From NCBI RefSeq assembly GCF_024138145.1, contig NZ_CP099997.1:2666001-2730000 (forward strand): a DNA stretch of 64,000 bases, written 5' to 3'. How positions within the stretch are numbered: position 1 is the stretch's first letter; every line of letters starts with the position of its first letter. The DNA comes from Natronosalvus halobius. Its GTDB lineage: Archaea > Halobacteriota > Halobacteria > Halobacteriales > Natrialbaceae. Below the pieces are notes generated by a model. The model did no database searches, was not told the origin of the DNA, and was given only the letters and a program-made list of their open reading frames with translations. Position numbers and translations under genes: made by a program. Shown here piece after piece: positions 56,150-64,000 of this stretch.

Positions 56150-58501
56150 CTATCCGGTTTCCTGCTCGACAGGTTCGGGCGCCGATGTCGACCCGCCGCC
56201 GCCGAATAATCGCCCGCCACCGGTGAGCACGTAGAGGACGGCCAGTCCCAGCATGTAGGTCACTGCGAGCGGGATCGCCATCAGGAACATCGTCAGGATT
56301 CCCTTCGGACTCGCAAACGCAGCGACGGTGAAGATGCCGACGACGACCGGCCGCCAGCGCCGGAGCATCGTCCGGTAGCTGACGATACCGCCGACGTGGA
56401 ACAGCGCCATCGTGACGATGATGTTGAAGAGGAAGCCGATCCCGACGGTCGTGTAGATCACGAGCCAGAAGAAGCTCTTGATCCGGTAGGAGACTTCCAT
56501 ATTGTTGGCGAGCGCGTCCGCGACCAGGTAGGAGATTACGGAGGGGGCGATCCAGAAGAACCCGAGGTAGGTCCCGGCGGCGAACCCGAGCGCGATCGTT
56601 CCGCCCCAGACGAGGAACACGCGCCGGTCGCCTCGGACCAGGCCGCGCTTTCTGGCCGCGGGCCAGGCGTAGTACAGCAACAGGGGAAGGACGGCCACGA
56701 CGCCCGCGATGACGCTCACCTTCACGGCGAAGATCAGTACCTCGACGGGGTGAATCGCGACCACGAGATCGGTCTGCTCGAGGAACGTCTGCAGATCCAT
56801 TCCGCTCGGATCGACGTCGTTCTCGACGGCGACTTCCTCCAGGACGGACTCGGGCATCCGGCTGAGGAACAGCTCCAGGACGTCGCCGACGCCGCCCTGG
56901 TAGAGCCAGAAGAACGTGCCGCCCATGACGAGCATGAACAGGCCGACCAGCCGGAACATCTTGGAGGTTAGACTGTTGAGGATGAACGCGAAGTCGTAGG
57001 CGTAGCCGCCGATGTCCTCCTCGGTCGTCTCGTCTTCGGTGAACGGATCGAGCATGCCGGCGGCCGTGCTCGAGAGGATGCCACCGCTGTCGTCGGTGTC
57101 GCCGGTGTCGTCGGTGTCGCCGCTTTCGCCTCCGGCTGATTCGCCGGGTGCCGTCGCCGACTCGTTGGCGTCGGCGGTTGCACCGTCGGCGTCAGCGTCC
57201 GCGTTCAGCGAATCGAACCGGTCGAGGATCGCCTGCGCCTTCACCTTGTCGTCGTCGTACATCGCCTCGCGGGCCTCCTCCATGGCCTCCTCCTCGGTCA
57301 TCTTGAGGAAGACCTGCGGCGGGGCGCGCTCGATGGCGTCGGCCTCGAGCACCTGCAGATCGATTTCGGAGGGGTCCGTCGCCGTTCGAAGCGCCGATTC
57401 CCGGGGGTAGATCGGCCGCTGCAGGACCACGATCGTGTAGCCGATCAGCGCGACGAGTGCGACTCCGAGGCCGACGATCAGTCCCGCGGCGATCGTTCCG
57501 GTGAGGCCGTGTTCGGCCGGTAGGGTCTCGAGGATCGACCCGCCGCCGGGTCGAATTCGGGCGGGGAGGGCGGGGTAGATCTCCTCTTCGAGGGAGTCGA
57601 AGGCGCCGTAGCTGATGGCGAGACTCGAGAGTCCAGCGATCGTGAGAATGCCGAGGCCGAACTGGAGGACGCGGCGTTTGACGAGGCCGGTTCCGCTCTC
57701 GAGTTCGGCGGCCCCCTTCCGGCGGATGTTGGCGACGAGTTTCGCGAGGCCGAGGCTAAACACGTAGAGGATGACCATCGGGGCCGCCCACATGACGAGG
57801 GTAAACGGGTCGGGCGGCGAGAAGAGCGCGCCGAAGACCGTGATGGCGACGATGGCGTGGCGCCACTTGTCCCGGAAGGTCTCGTAGGGGACGATTTCGG
57901 TGTACGAGAGGGCACTCATGAACAGCGGAAGTTGCGCGGCCAGGCCGAACGAAATCGTAAGAAGCGCGATGAATTCGGTGAACTCGGTGATTCCGAAACT
58001 GGGATTGACCCCCATCGCGACGGCGTTTCCGGCGAGGAACCCGAACGCGTAGGGGAAGAACACCGCGTAGGCGTAGATCAATCCGACGACGAAGAGGACG
58101 AGCGAGAAGAGGACGAACGTAGCCAGATAGGCCGTCGAAATCGGGACGACACTCTCGACGCCGCGTTCTCGAAGTTTGTCGCGTGAGAAGTACAGCAGCG
58201 CCGGGATAGCCACGATGACGCCGACGATCATGCCGATTTTCGCCTGGAGCAAGATCACCTCGAACGGCGTCCGCGTGATGACCGTCGCCTGGTCGGCGAC
58301 ATTCGGCGACATCTCGGCTTTCGCCGTCGCTTTGAGAAAGTCCCAGATGTACAGTCGGAGCGCGTAGAACGATCCGATGAAGCCGATCACGAAGATGATA
58401 AAGACCTTCTGGAGGTTCGCCTGGGCACTCGAGAGCATCGCCCCGAGCGTGTCCCGTCCAGCATTTATCGTCCGGACGGTGTCCTCGTCGATAGCGCTCA
58501 T
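56150..58501 (-). CDS. tatC2: Double-length Sec-independent translocase TatC (TatCt)
   Basis: A 783-residue membrane protein with two TatC-like halves and a long acidic cytoplasmic linker (about residues 400-500, Asp/Thr/Ala-rich). Each half has about six to seven membrane segments. Haloarchaea carry this double TatC beside the single one; both serve export of folded proteins with RR signal peptides, which most haloarchaeal secreted proteins use. It is divergent from tatC1, sharing a 271-bp promoter region. Confidence 0.92.
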   Translation of the reverse strand: MSAIDEDTVRTINAGRDTLGAMLSSAQANLQKVFIIFVIGFIGSFYALRLYIWDFLKATAKAEMSPNVADQATVITRTPFEVILLQAKIGMIVGVIVAIPALLYFSRDKLRERGVESVVPISTAYLATFVLFSLVLFVVGLIYAYAVFFPYAFGFLAGNAVAMGVNPSFGITEFTEFIALLTISFGLAAQLPLFMSALSYTEIVPYETFRDKWRHAIVAITVFGALFSPPDPFTLVMWAAPMVILYVFSLGLAKLVANIRRKGAAELESGTGLVKRRVLQFGLGILTIAGLSSLAISYGAFDSLEEEIYPALPARIRPGGGSILETLPAEHGLTGTIAAGLIVGLGVALVALIGYTIVVLQRPIYPRESALRTATDPSEIDLQVLEADAIERAPPQVFLKMTEEEAMEEAREAMYDDDKVKAQAILDRFDSLNADADADGATADANESATAPGESAGGESGDTDDTGDTDDSGGILSSTAAGMLDPFTEDETTEEDIGGYAYDFAFILNSLTSKMFRLVGLFMLVMGGTFFWLYQGGVGDVLELFLSRMPESVLEEVAVENDVDPSGMDLQTFLEQTDLVVAIHPVEVLIFAVKVSVIAGVVAVLPLLLYYAWPAARKRGLVRGDRRVFLVWGGTIALGFAAGTYLGFFWIAPSVISYLVADALANNMEVSYRIKSFFWLVIYTTVGIGFLFNIIVTMALFHVGGIVSYRTMLRRWRPVVVGIFTVAAFASPKGILTMFLMAIPLAVTYMLGLAVLYVLTGGGRLFGGGGSTSAPEPVEQETG

Positions 58502-58772
58502 TCGGTGTCCCAGGGTAGCTTATATGCAGTTATCAACTTTTCGAGTCAACGCTCGTGATGGACGCCCGTTTTCGGTCTCTCGGAGGCTGTTTCGGGTCGA
58601 TGCTCTTCGACCGAATTCGCCTTGCTGGGGGGTCGGCGCCGTGGGCCAGGCCGGTCGGGACGATGACGACCGAAGGATCGTTTCGGCGCCCGATTGTGTC
58701 ACCTTCCTCGACTCTCAATCCCGTGGCGTAAGAAAAAGGCCTATAACCGGGCGCCTATCTATATCCCGATAG
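58502..58772. promoter_or_regulatory. Divergent promoter region of tatC2 and tatC1
   Basis: 271 bp. AT-rich words lie close to each start: cttatatgcagttatc at about 58517-58532 (for tatC2, minus strand) and ataaccgggcgcctatctatatcc at about 58742-58765 (for tatC1), about 10-30 nt from the ATG. The middle is GC-rich with no gene. Confidence 0.45.
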
Positions 58773-60311
58773 ATGTCGGACGAGTCGGATGCTGGGTCGG
58801 ACACCGATGAGGCCGAGGAGCCGCGGGACTCGAGCGCCAAAGCCGCTACCGATCCCCGATCCGAAAACGACGTCGCCACGGCCGCGAGTGATCGCGATGG
58901 GGACGCAAACGACGGTGAGGACACCACCGCCGATGGCACCAATAGTGACGATACCTCCGGCGATGCCGACGGCGAGACCGACGAACCCTCGAGCGACGAC
59001 ACTGATGCGTCGAGCGACGACGACCCCAATACTCCGGACGCGGCCGACGACGAATCGACCGGACTCACGACTCACGGACGAACGGCCGACCAGGACGCGC
59101 CCAGCGGGTTCGAAGAGGTTCCGCTCGACGAACGCCCACAACTCGGTCCGAAGGGATGGAGCCGTTCGAACGAGGAGGATTCGGGTACTGGTGGCGATGA
59201 CGAGGCCGAGGCCGAAGCCAAATCCGATACCGAATTCGAATTCGGCCCCAGTCTCGAATCGTCCGAAGAGGACGAGGGAGACGAGGAGTCTGAGGACGAT
59301 ACAGACGTCGATGATGCCGATCTCGAAGGCGAAGACGAAGATGAAGACGAAGATGAGGTCGACGATATCGAAGGCGAAGACGACCCCGCCGGCGTCGGCA
59401 CCAGTCCCGACCTCAGCCACCTCGAGGAACCCGCCCCCGAACCGCCGGGAGAGACCGACACCGACGCCGATGCGACCGCCAGCCCAGAAGCGAAGACCGA
59501 CGGCCACGGCCACCACGACGGGGCGCGAGACCGCCAGGAGCCGAGCTATCCGGACCCCGACGACGACATCGGCGGCATCTCGACGCCACCGGACGACGAG
59601 GAGATGCCCCTGGCCGATCACATCGAGGAGATGGTCCTCCGGCTGGCCGTCGTCTTCCTCGTCGGTGCGGCCGCGACGTCCATCGCACTGTTGTGGTCCT
59701 CACAGGCCATCGGACTCATCTGGGAAAACGTCTTCCCCGGACCTGCCGCCGAGGTGCCGCCGCCGCACGTCTACGCCCCGCTCGAACTCTGGCTGACCCG
59801 GATCAAGGTCGCCGCGCTAGCGGGGATCATGGTCGCGATTCCGATGCTCGTCTACCAGGGCTACCTGTTCATGCGCCCGGGGCTGTACCCCAACGAGCGC
59901 AAGTACTACCTCGCGGCGGTGCCGACCAGCGTCGTCCTCGCCGGAATCGGGATGTTCGTCTCGTTCATCGTCGTGTTGCCGATCCTGTTCGAGTACTTCA
60001 CGTTCTATTCAGAGGGGAGCGCCGACATCGCCTATGCCCTCGGCGAGACGTTCGGCCTCATAATCACGCTGACCGGCTTCCTCGCGATCGTCTTCCAGAT
60101 TCCGTTGCTGATCATCCTCGCGGTCATGATGGGCGTGACAACCCGTCGGTGGCTGGCCGACAAACGGCTGTACTTCTGGGCGGCTTTCGCCGGCTTGTCG
60201 TTCATGTTCACCATCGACCCGACGCTGATGGCGCCGATCATCGTCGCGATCATCATGATCATCCTCTTCGAGGGGACCTTGCTCCTGCTCAAGTGGACCG
60301 GGCGGGAGTGA
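58773..60311 (+). CDS. tatC1: Sec-independent translocase TatC (TatCo) with long acidic N-terminal extension
   Basis: A 512-residue protein. The last ~240 residues are a normal TatC with six membrane segments (from MPLADHIEEMVLRLAVVF, through FMRPGLYPNERKYY, to FTIDPTLMAPIIV). The first ~275 residues are disordered and very acidic (mostly Asp, Glu, Ser, Ala, Thr), including a run of EDEDEDE type around 190. Acidic extensions are seen on haloarchaeal TatC but this one is as long as the core itself. Its function is unknown. Confidence 0.92.
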   Translation: MSDESDAGSDTDEAEEPRDSSAKAATDPRSENDVATAASDRDGDANDGEDTTADGTNSDDTSGDADGETDEPSSDDTDASSDDDPNTPDAADDESTGLTTHGRTADQDAPSGFEEVPLDERPQLGPKGWSRSNEEDSGTGGDDEAEAEAKSDTEFEFGPSLESSEEDEGDEESEDDTDVDDADLEGEDEDEDEDEVDDIEGEDDPAGVGTSPDLSHLEEPAPEPPGETDTDADATASPEAKTDGHGHHDGARDRQEPSYPDPDDDIGGISTPPDDEEMPLADHIEEMVLRLAVVFLVGAAATSIALLWSSQAIGLIWENVFPGPAAEVPPPHVYAPLELWLTRIKVAALAGIMVAIPMLVYQGYLFMRPGLYPNERKYYLAAVPTSVVLAGIGMFVSFIVVLPILFEYFTFYSEGSADIAYALGETFGLIITLTGFLAIVFQIPLLIILAVMMGVTTRRWLADKRLYFWAAFAGLSFMFTIDPTLMAPIIVAIIMIILFEGTLLLLKWTGRE

Positions 60312-60611
60312 CGGGGATCGGGATCGAGTTTTAGGTGTTGTTTTCCGTCCGAATCAAACCGCCTCGAGCGAGTCGATTGCTGTCGACGGCTCGAGTCCCG
60401 CGTCCGCCCGAAGCGTCTCGACGCTGATCTGGCTAAACTCCGCTCGTCGATGACACGGCAGACAGAGGGAGACGACGTTCTCGAGGACGTGAGCATCGGC
60501 CCGACTGACGCCGTCAGCCTCAGCGAACGCTCGAACCGGAATCAGATGGTGAACGTCCGGGTTGCGACCGAACTCGTCCTTCGTCGTTCCGCAATGGACG
60601 CACCGATGACA

Positions 60612-60656
60612 TCCTCCGCGCCCTGAATGGCGCGGTTTCCTCCATGGGAGTCTCGG
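60612..60656 (-). ncRNA. Possible 3' end of a TnpB omega-RNA
   Basis: The transcript over the 3' end of tnpB would fold into the hairpin CCGCGCC-attcag-GGCGCGG (60616-60635), followed within 6-8 nt by HNH sequence that would be the guide. In this element group the RNA scaffold overlaps tnpB's end. Only the terminal hairpin is visible; the rest is inference. Confidence 0.35.
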
Positions 60657-61999
60657 CTATGCCGATTCCCCGGAGGCAACATTCCCGTTGTGGTGGACGG
60701 TACTCGGGTCTGTGCGCTGCGCTTTGGGACTTTCGTGAGAGCATGGTGGCTCCGACCAGGTGTGGTCGTCCCACTCGAACCGCACGGGCCGTGCCATCGG
60801 CCTGACTGCCTGGTCTGTGTGCCGCTCTAGGAACGTTTCTGACGCTGTAAGGTCAGCGTGACCTTCGAACCCACACGGACAGGTGAGCGTGTCTTGATGC
60901 CGTGTCGTTCGATCCGTGCCGCCACACTGCGGGCATTCTTGACTCGTCCACGCTTCCGACCGAACTTCGATCACAATCCCGTACTCTTCGGCGGTACAGG
61001 CCAGTCGCTCGATGAACTGTTTGAACGCCCAGAAGTTGTGCGTCTTGGCGTTGGTTTCGACCGACCAGTGCGTGTCCAGCACGTCGGTCAACCCACCGAT
61101 ATACAGCGTATCCACACCATCTTCGTACAGGCGCTCCAGTAGGTCACGGCACAGTGATTCTTGAGCGTGATCGCGGCGACGAGTTCGTTTGCGGTACAGC
61201 CGCCGGATACGCTTGCTGCTGTATCGACCTCCCGGTAGCTTTGACTGCAACCGGGCGATTTCTCGTGTCGTCTCACGGAAGCGGTCGAACAGGTCCCGAC
61301 CTTCGTACAGGTATTGCTCGCCGGTCGTTGTGGTACAGGCGACGAGATTATTTGCACCAATATCTAGAGCGGCCTTCTCAGAAGCCAGTGGAGTGTCCCG
61401 TGTATCGTCAGAAACAGCCACGGGTTGCGAAGCTCGGAAGGTGCTATCAGTCTCGTCGTACCACAAGTCCAACCGACCCTGTTTGTCGTAGTCGGGCCAG
61501 TTCGGGTTGCCAACAATTTCCAGTCGGAGCCGCCCGGTGTGGTTGTATCGGGTTTTCAACTCGCTTCCTACCAGGATCTCAAGTCGGGAGCGGTCGCCCC
61601 ATTTGGTGGTGTACGACGTGTTGCGAATGACGGTATGCAGTTTGCGTCCATCGTCTTTGTTACCCCAAACCCCGGTGGTTCAGGGTGTTCAGTGACCGAT
61701 GTGTCCGGCTCGTCGTGATACTTCTTCTTGTTCTCGAAGAAGCCGCGCCACGCTTCGCTGTTCTTGCGAATCACTTGCTGGGCGGTGGATGCACCAAGTA
61801 CGCCTTTGTATTTGCCTTCGAGTTGGCCTGTATCGGCGTCCCAAACATCACCATCGAAGCCGTCCTCATCGTTGTACCGCATGAGGCGTTCGTAGTTGAC
61901 TTCGTTCCAGAGAGCGGCGGAAGCGTCCAACAGATCCCGTAGCAGTTGCTCTCCACTACCGGAGAGCGGTCGCACAGCGAACGTGTTGGCCCGCTTCAT
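60657..61999 (-). pseudogene. tnpB: Frameshifted RNA-guided nuclease tnpB
   Basis: The 5' part (61999 to about 61675) and the 3' part (about 61675 to 60657, 300 residues from the internal ATG at 61559) are in different frames. In the first, reading breaks near [11 protein letters not shown]; one extra base in the GGGTTTGGGG run would restore GFWGNKDDG and join the second frame. The RuvC-like domain is visible: LDIGANNLV (first Asp), the zinc finger CPQCGG...CPCGF and GHADLTAS (last Asp). The second RuvC motif has LYIGGLTDV, lacking a clear Glu. Confidence 0.8.
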
Positions 62000-62338
62000 C
62001 GCTCATTCCACCAGACGTTATCGGCTGTTGTAAAGACGATCCACCCGCGCTGAAAGTGAAAGTGCTCGGGTGTGAGACTCGGGCTGGCAGTAACGTGACG
62101 GAGCGGAAACGGAGTGTACGCGATTCACGCCCGCCGTGAACGTGGGACTCTCTCGCTGTTAAAAGGTAGCCGTTCGCCGTGTACAGAGCTGTGGTGAACG
62201 CGGAGTCCACGTCTCGTTTCGAACTGTTTCCCACACGTCGGACACTCAGACATCGCCCGTTCTGGGCCTGTTTTCCTATATAAATTAGCGGGTTGCACCA
62301 GTCGTGACTACATGAGGTCCTGTCAATAATTTGATGTA

Positions 62339-62411
62339 GTCCGGGTGCGAAAATCGAATCCGCGTCTCAGCCTCCACAAGGCTGAAGGATAACCACTACC
62401 CCAACCCGGAC
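62339..62411 (-). tRNA. tRNA-His (GTG anticodon)
   Basis: A 73-nt gene. The acceptor pairs eight bases, GTCCGGGT with ACCCGGAC, which includes the extra G(-1):C73 pair typical of tRNA-His. The anticodon arm is CAGCC-TTGTGGA-GGCTG, with anticodon GTG. The T arm is GCGGA-TTCGATT-TTCGC. No CCA is encoded. It has no intron. It lies 86 bp upstream of the interrupted HNH gene; tRNA genes are frequent neighbours of insertions. Confidence 0.92.
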
Positions 62412-62608
62412 ACGCTTGCAAGCGCTTCTAGCCCGGTCAACTTCAAATACGTTACGACTCTCGAGGCACCGTGGGGATCTCTAGCGCGTTCTTACTTCGA
62501 CAGTCGGCTGAATACTATATTATCTATAGCGTGATCGAATTTCCTTCTCTCCTCGCCGCGAACCATCCGAGCCGTTTTTGCCCGTGCCGCGAGTACTCCC
62601 ACTAACGC
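62412..62608. promoter_or_regulatory. Divergent region between tRNA-His and the DUF5814 gene
   Basis: 197 bp. A TATA-like cgtatttga (minus strand) at 62444-62452 would serve the tRNA. Near 62511-62530 gaatactatattatctatag is strongly AT-rich and may be the forward promoter, about 80 nt before the GTG at 62609. No gene was seen. Confidence 0.4.
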
Positions 62609-63064
62609 GTGGCCATCACCGACAAGATCTACGTCAAGAACCACCGCCAGCTCAGCTCCCAGCTCGAGACAAACATCCCGAAGGGGGCGTTCAAGGGAGC
62701 GACGTTAGACGTGCTCTTCCAGGGCCAGGGACTCGAGAAACTCGACGACGCTACCCGCGACCGGGTGCTCGACTTCGCGACGGACTTCCTGGACTGCGAC
62801 TGTGACAACAATCCCTACTGTGGCTGTCCCGAGCGGAAGTTCGTCCGCTACCTGCTCGAGTTGCGCGCTCAGGGGCTCGGTCCGGACGCCATCGTGGACG
62901 TGATGAGCGACGACTACATGGTCTACGCTTACTCCGGTGACGTCCTCTCATTTCTCGACAGCGGGGTACGGACGCTCGAGGCCGCGGAGGGGCTGGCTCG
63001 CGTCGAGGGCGACGACGAAGCCGAAGAAGAAATTCGGCGCGTGAAGCGGGAGTTATCACGGTAA
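62609..63064 (+). CDS. DUF5814-type haloarchaeal protein
   Basis: A 151-residue protein starting at GTG (MAITDKIYVKNHRQLSSQLE). Its signature is a cysteine-rich stretch, LDCDCDNNPYCGCPERKF (about residues 62-79), which probably binds a metal, surrounded by helices; a segment ELRAQGLGPDAIVDVM follows. This strongly recalls haloarchaeal DUF5814 proteins, whose role is unknown. The C-terminal 20 residues are charged. GTG 62609 is the only start that gives the conserved beginning. Confidence 0.8.
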   Translation: MAITDKIYVKNHRQLSSQLETNIPKGAFKGATLDVLFQGQGLEKLDDATRDRVLDFATDFLDCDCDNNPYCGCPERKFVRYLLELRAQGLGPDAIVDVMSDDYMVYAYSGDVLSFLDSGVRTLEAAEGLARVEGDDEAEEEIRRVKRELSR

Positions 63065-63118
63065 CTGCACGACCCCGTTCGCCGGGTTCGACGCTGGCTT
63101 CGGTGCTCGTCCGACGAG

Positions 63119-63517
63119 CTATCGAACCGTCGGCGAGTCGCCCGAGTCGTCGAGGTCGTCCAGCAGGAGGACCTCGTCTTCCTCGTCCTCGAGGCGGTCG
63201 CGCAGGTCGGTGACGTAGGACTTGTGCTCTTCGAGCTGTTCACGCAGGTGCTCGGCCTCGAGTTCGAGTCTCTCGTGCTCGCGAACGAAGCTCTTTGGCA
63301 CCTCGACGGTGGGCGGGAACGACTGTTCGTTCTCACTTCGGGCCTCGAGTTCGTCCTCGGGGATGACGGCCACCTGCCCGTCGTGGTCGACCAGGAGATC
63401 GACGTAGTCCCGGAAGACGGCGGACAACGAGATGTCGCGCTCCTCGGCGATCTCCTGGAGGGCCGCGAAGGCGTCCTCGTTCACCCGGAACGAGATGGTC
63501 TTGTTCTTGTTGCCCAT
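63119..63517 (-). CDS. Ribbon-helix-helix and coiled-coil protein
   Basis: A 132-residue protein. The first ~45 residues are a CopG-like ribbon-helix-helix (KTISFRVNEDAFAALQEIAE, then SLSAVFRDYVDLL), a middle acidic stretch follows, and about residues 80-112 form a coiled coil (REHERLELEAEHLREQLEEH). It may regulate its own promoter or act in chromosome or cell-envelope work; there is no specific evidence. It is convergent with the DUF5814-type gene. Confidence 0.8.
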   Translation of the reverse strand: MGNKNKTISFRVNEDAFAALQEIAEERDISLSAVFRDYVDLLVDHDGQVAVIPEDELEARSENEQSFPPTVEVPKSFVREHERLELEAEHLREQLEEHKSYVTDLRDRLEDEEDEVLLLDDLDDSGDSPTVR

Positions 63518-63720
63518 GTCGGTATCGGTGACCTATCGTCGCGCGAGGCACTTAACCGTTTGTCAGACGACCGGTTACGGCACGTAATCGCCGCCCCATT
63601 CCGCTTCGTCGGCGATGGGGTGACGATTTCCAGCGTAGGCTCTCGCTCGAGGCGCTGTCAGCAGACCGATCTTCGTCCACAAAAAGGGAATACGACAGGG
63701 TGGTGCGATTCGGTCCCGAT
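63518..63720. other. Intergenic region
   Basis: 203 bp upstream of the RHH/coiled-coil gene and after the stop of the last partial gene on the same strand. A short T/A-rich word gcacttaaccgtttg at 63549-63563 may hold the minus-strand promoter of the RHH gene. The rest is unremarkable. Confidence 0.35.
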
Positions 63721-64000
63721 TCAGGCCGAGGCCTCGACCTCTTCGAGGCTCTCGAGCGCCTGAATCACGTCGCGGCGGTAGTTCTCGACGGGCGAGTCGT
63801 ACTGCTCGCGGGCCATCTGAGCGTACTCGTTGGTGGGTACCGTCGAGCCGCTCTCGGGAGCCTCCTGCTCGGCTTCCCAGTCCTGGAACGCCTCGACGCG
63901 GTCGATGGTCCGTTCGGCGGTTTCGACGACCCAGCGGTCGCGAGTTGCCTCGTCGACGACCGCGATGGACTCGGGTCGGACGGAGACGTTGACGGTGCCG
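63721..64000 (-). CDS. Partial hypothetical protein (C-terminal part)
   Basis: The minus-strand frame is open from the window's end to the TGA at 63721-63723, giving the last 92 residues. It begins with a beta-type stretch (TVNVSVRPESIAVVDEATRD) and continues as acidic helices with Trp residues, ending in EEVEASA. I do not recognise the family. The start lies beyond the window. Confidence 0.55.
   Translation of the reverse strand, partial: GTVNVSVRPESIAVVDEATRDRWVVETAERTIDRVEAFQDWEAEQEAPESGSTVPTNEYAQMAREQYDSPVENYRRDVIQALESLEEVEASA

Larger units (their letters stand above)
60610..62164 (-). mobile_element. IS200/IS605-group element of IS1341 type (TnpB only)
   Basis: About 1.55 kb inserted in the HNH gene. 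It encodes TnpB but no TnpA transposase. At its right end, just after tnpB, a 7-bp stem with 6-nt loop (CCGCGCC/GGCGCGG, 60616-60635) matches the terminal hairpin expected in this group, and the omega-RNA would end next to the HNH sequence. Near the left end is another hairpin (TTCACG/CGTGAA, 62124-62140). The left flank reads CTACCTTTTAAC on the minus strand, a possible TAM. Exact ends are uncertain by about 10 bp. Confidence 0.7.
60354..62253 (-). pseudogene. HNH endonuclease gene interrupted by an IS element
   Basis: The 5' part starts at ATG 62253 (MSECPTCGKQFETRRGLRVH, a C2H2-like finger) and is open until about codon 30 (62164), where it meets the element. The 3' part resumes at about 60610 with CVHCGTTKDEFGRNPDVHH, the HNH residues (DVHHLIP, then ENVVSLC), CLPCH, and ends with TGA at 60354-60356. 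The usual middle part with further zinc fingers is missing, so some sequence was also lost. A TATA-like tttatatagg at 62274-62283 precedes the gene. No function can be expected now. Confidence 0.75.

Noticed and set aside
62308-62340. Inverted ACTACAT/ATGTAGT pair after tRNA-His as an attachment site
   Set aside because: It is an inverted pair, not a direct repeat of the tRNA end, and there is no integrase in the window. It may be a simple terminator.

Overview
The window comes from a haloarchaeon (class Halobacteria), probably of the Natrialbales type. The DNA is GC-rich, the predicted proteins are very acidic, and several promoters have a TATA-like box about 27 nt before the ATG, as expected for leaderless transcripts. 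Clade-typical genes are present: a double-length and a single TatC, NAD-dependent DNA ligase, an intein-bearing MCM, L39e-L31e-eIF6, and many small haloarchaeal DUF proteins.

Layout. 1-6.4 kb: a partial gene, a UPF0200/UPF0201 gene pair, an ABC-2 type exporter, ligA and a DUF2391 membrane protein. 6.6-22.6 kb: a catabolic island. It holds two class III aminotransferases, two AbgA-like M20 amidohydrolases, a RidA pseudogene, a BCCT osmolyte transporter with an upstream short ORF, a threonine dehydratase-like enzyme, a D-2-hydroxyacid dehydrogenase, a YdiJ-like FAD/Fe-S oxidase and an M24 protein that closely resembles ectoine hydrolase (DoeA/EutD). I read the island as an archaeal route for using ectoine or hydroxyectoine as nutrient. 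No recognisable DoeB or EutC is present, and the amidohydrolases could replace DoeB.

22.7-36.9 kb: information processing. This part carries rio1, a TFB whose C-terminal BRE-recognition helix is frameshifted, MCM with a 176-residue mini-intein, ftsY, pfdA, an ASCH protein, and eif6-rpl31e-rpl39e with a TTG start for eif6. It also has a Tat-exported HExxH protein preceded by a short ORF and an 18-bp palindrome, thpR with a triplicated 3' tail, and DUF373.

36.9-53.2 kb: two sensor kinases, GGPP synthase, small zinc-ribbon proteins, a TraB-like protein, a hexapeptide acyltransferase, a double winged-helix regulator, an aldo/keto reductase, trpS, the tRNA-splicing endonuclease and a NucS-N/zinc-ribbon protein. 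53.2-60.3 kb: a Ski2-like helicase, an RHH regulator, and divergent tatC2 and tatC1. 60.3-62.4 kb: an HNH nuclease gene interrupted by an IS1341-type (TnpB-only) element whose tnpB is itself frameshifted, next to tRNA-His. 62.6-64 kb: a DUF5814 protein, an RHH/coiled-coil protein and a partial gene. No CRISPR array, rRNA or replication origin was seen.
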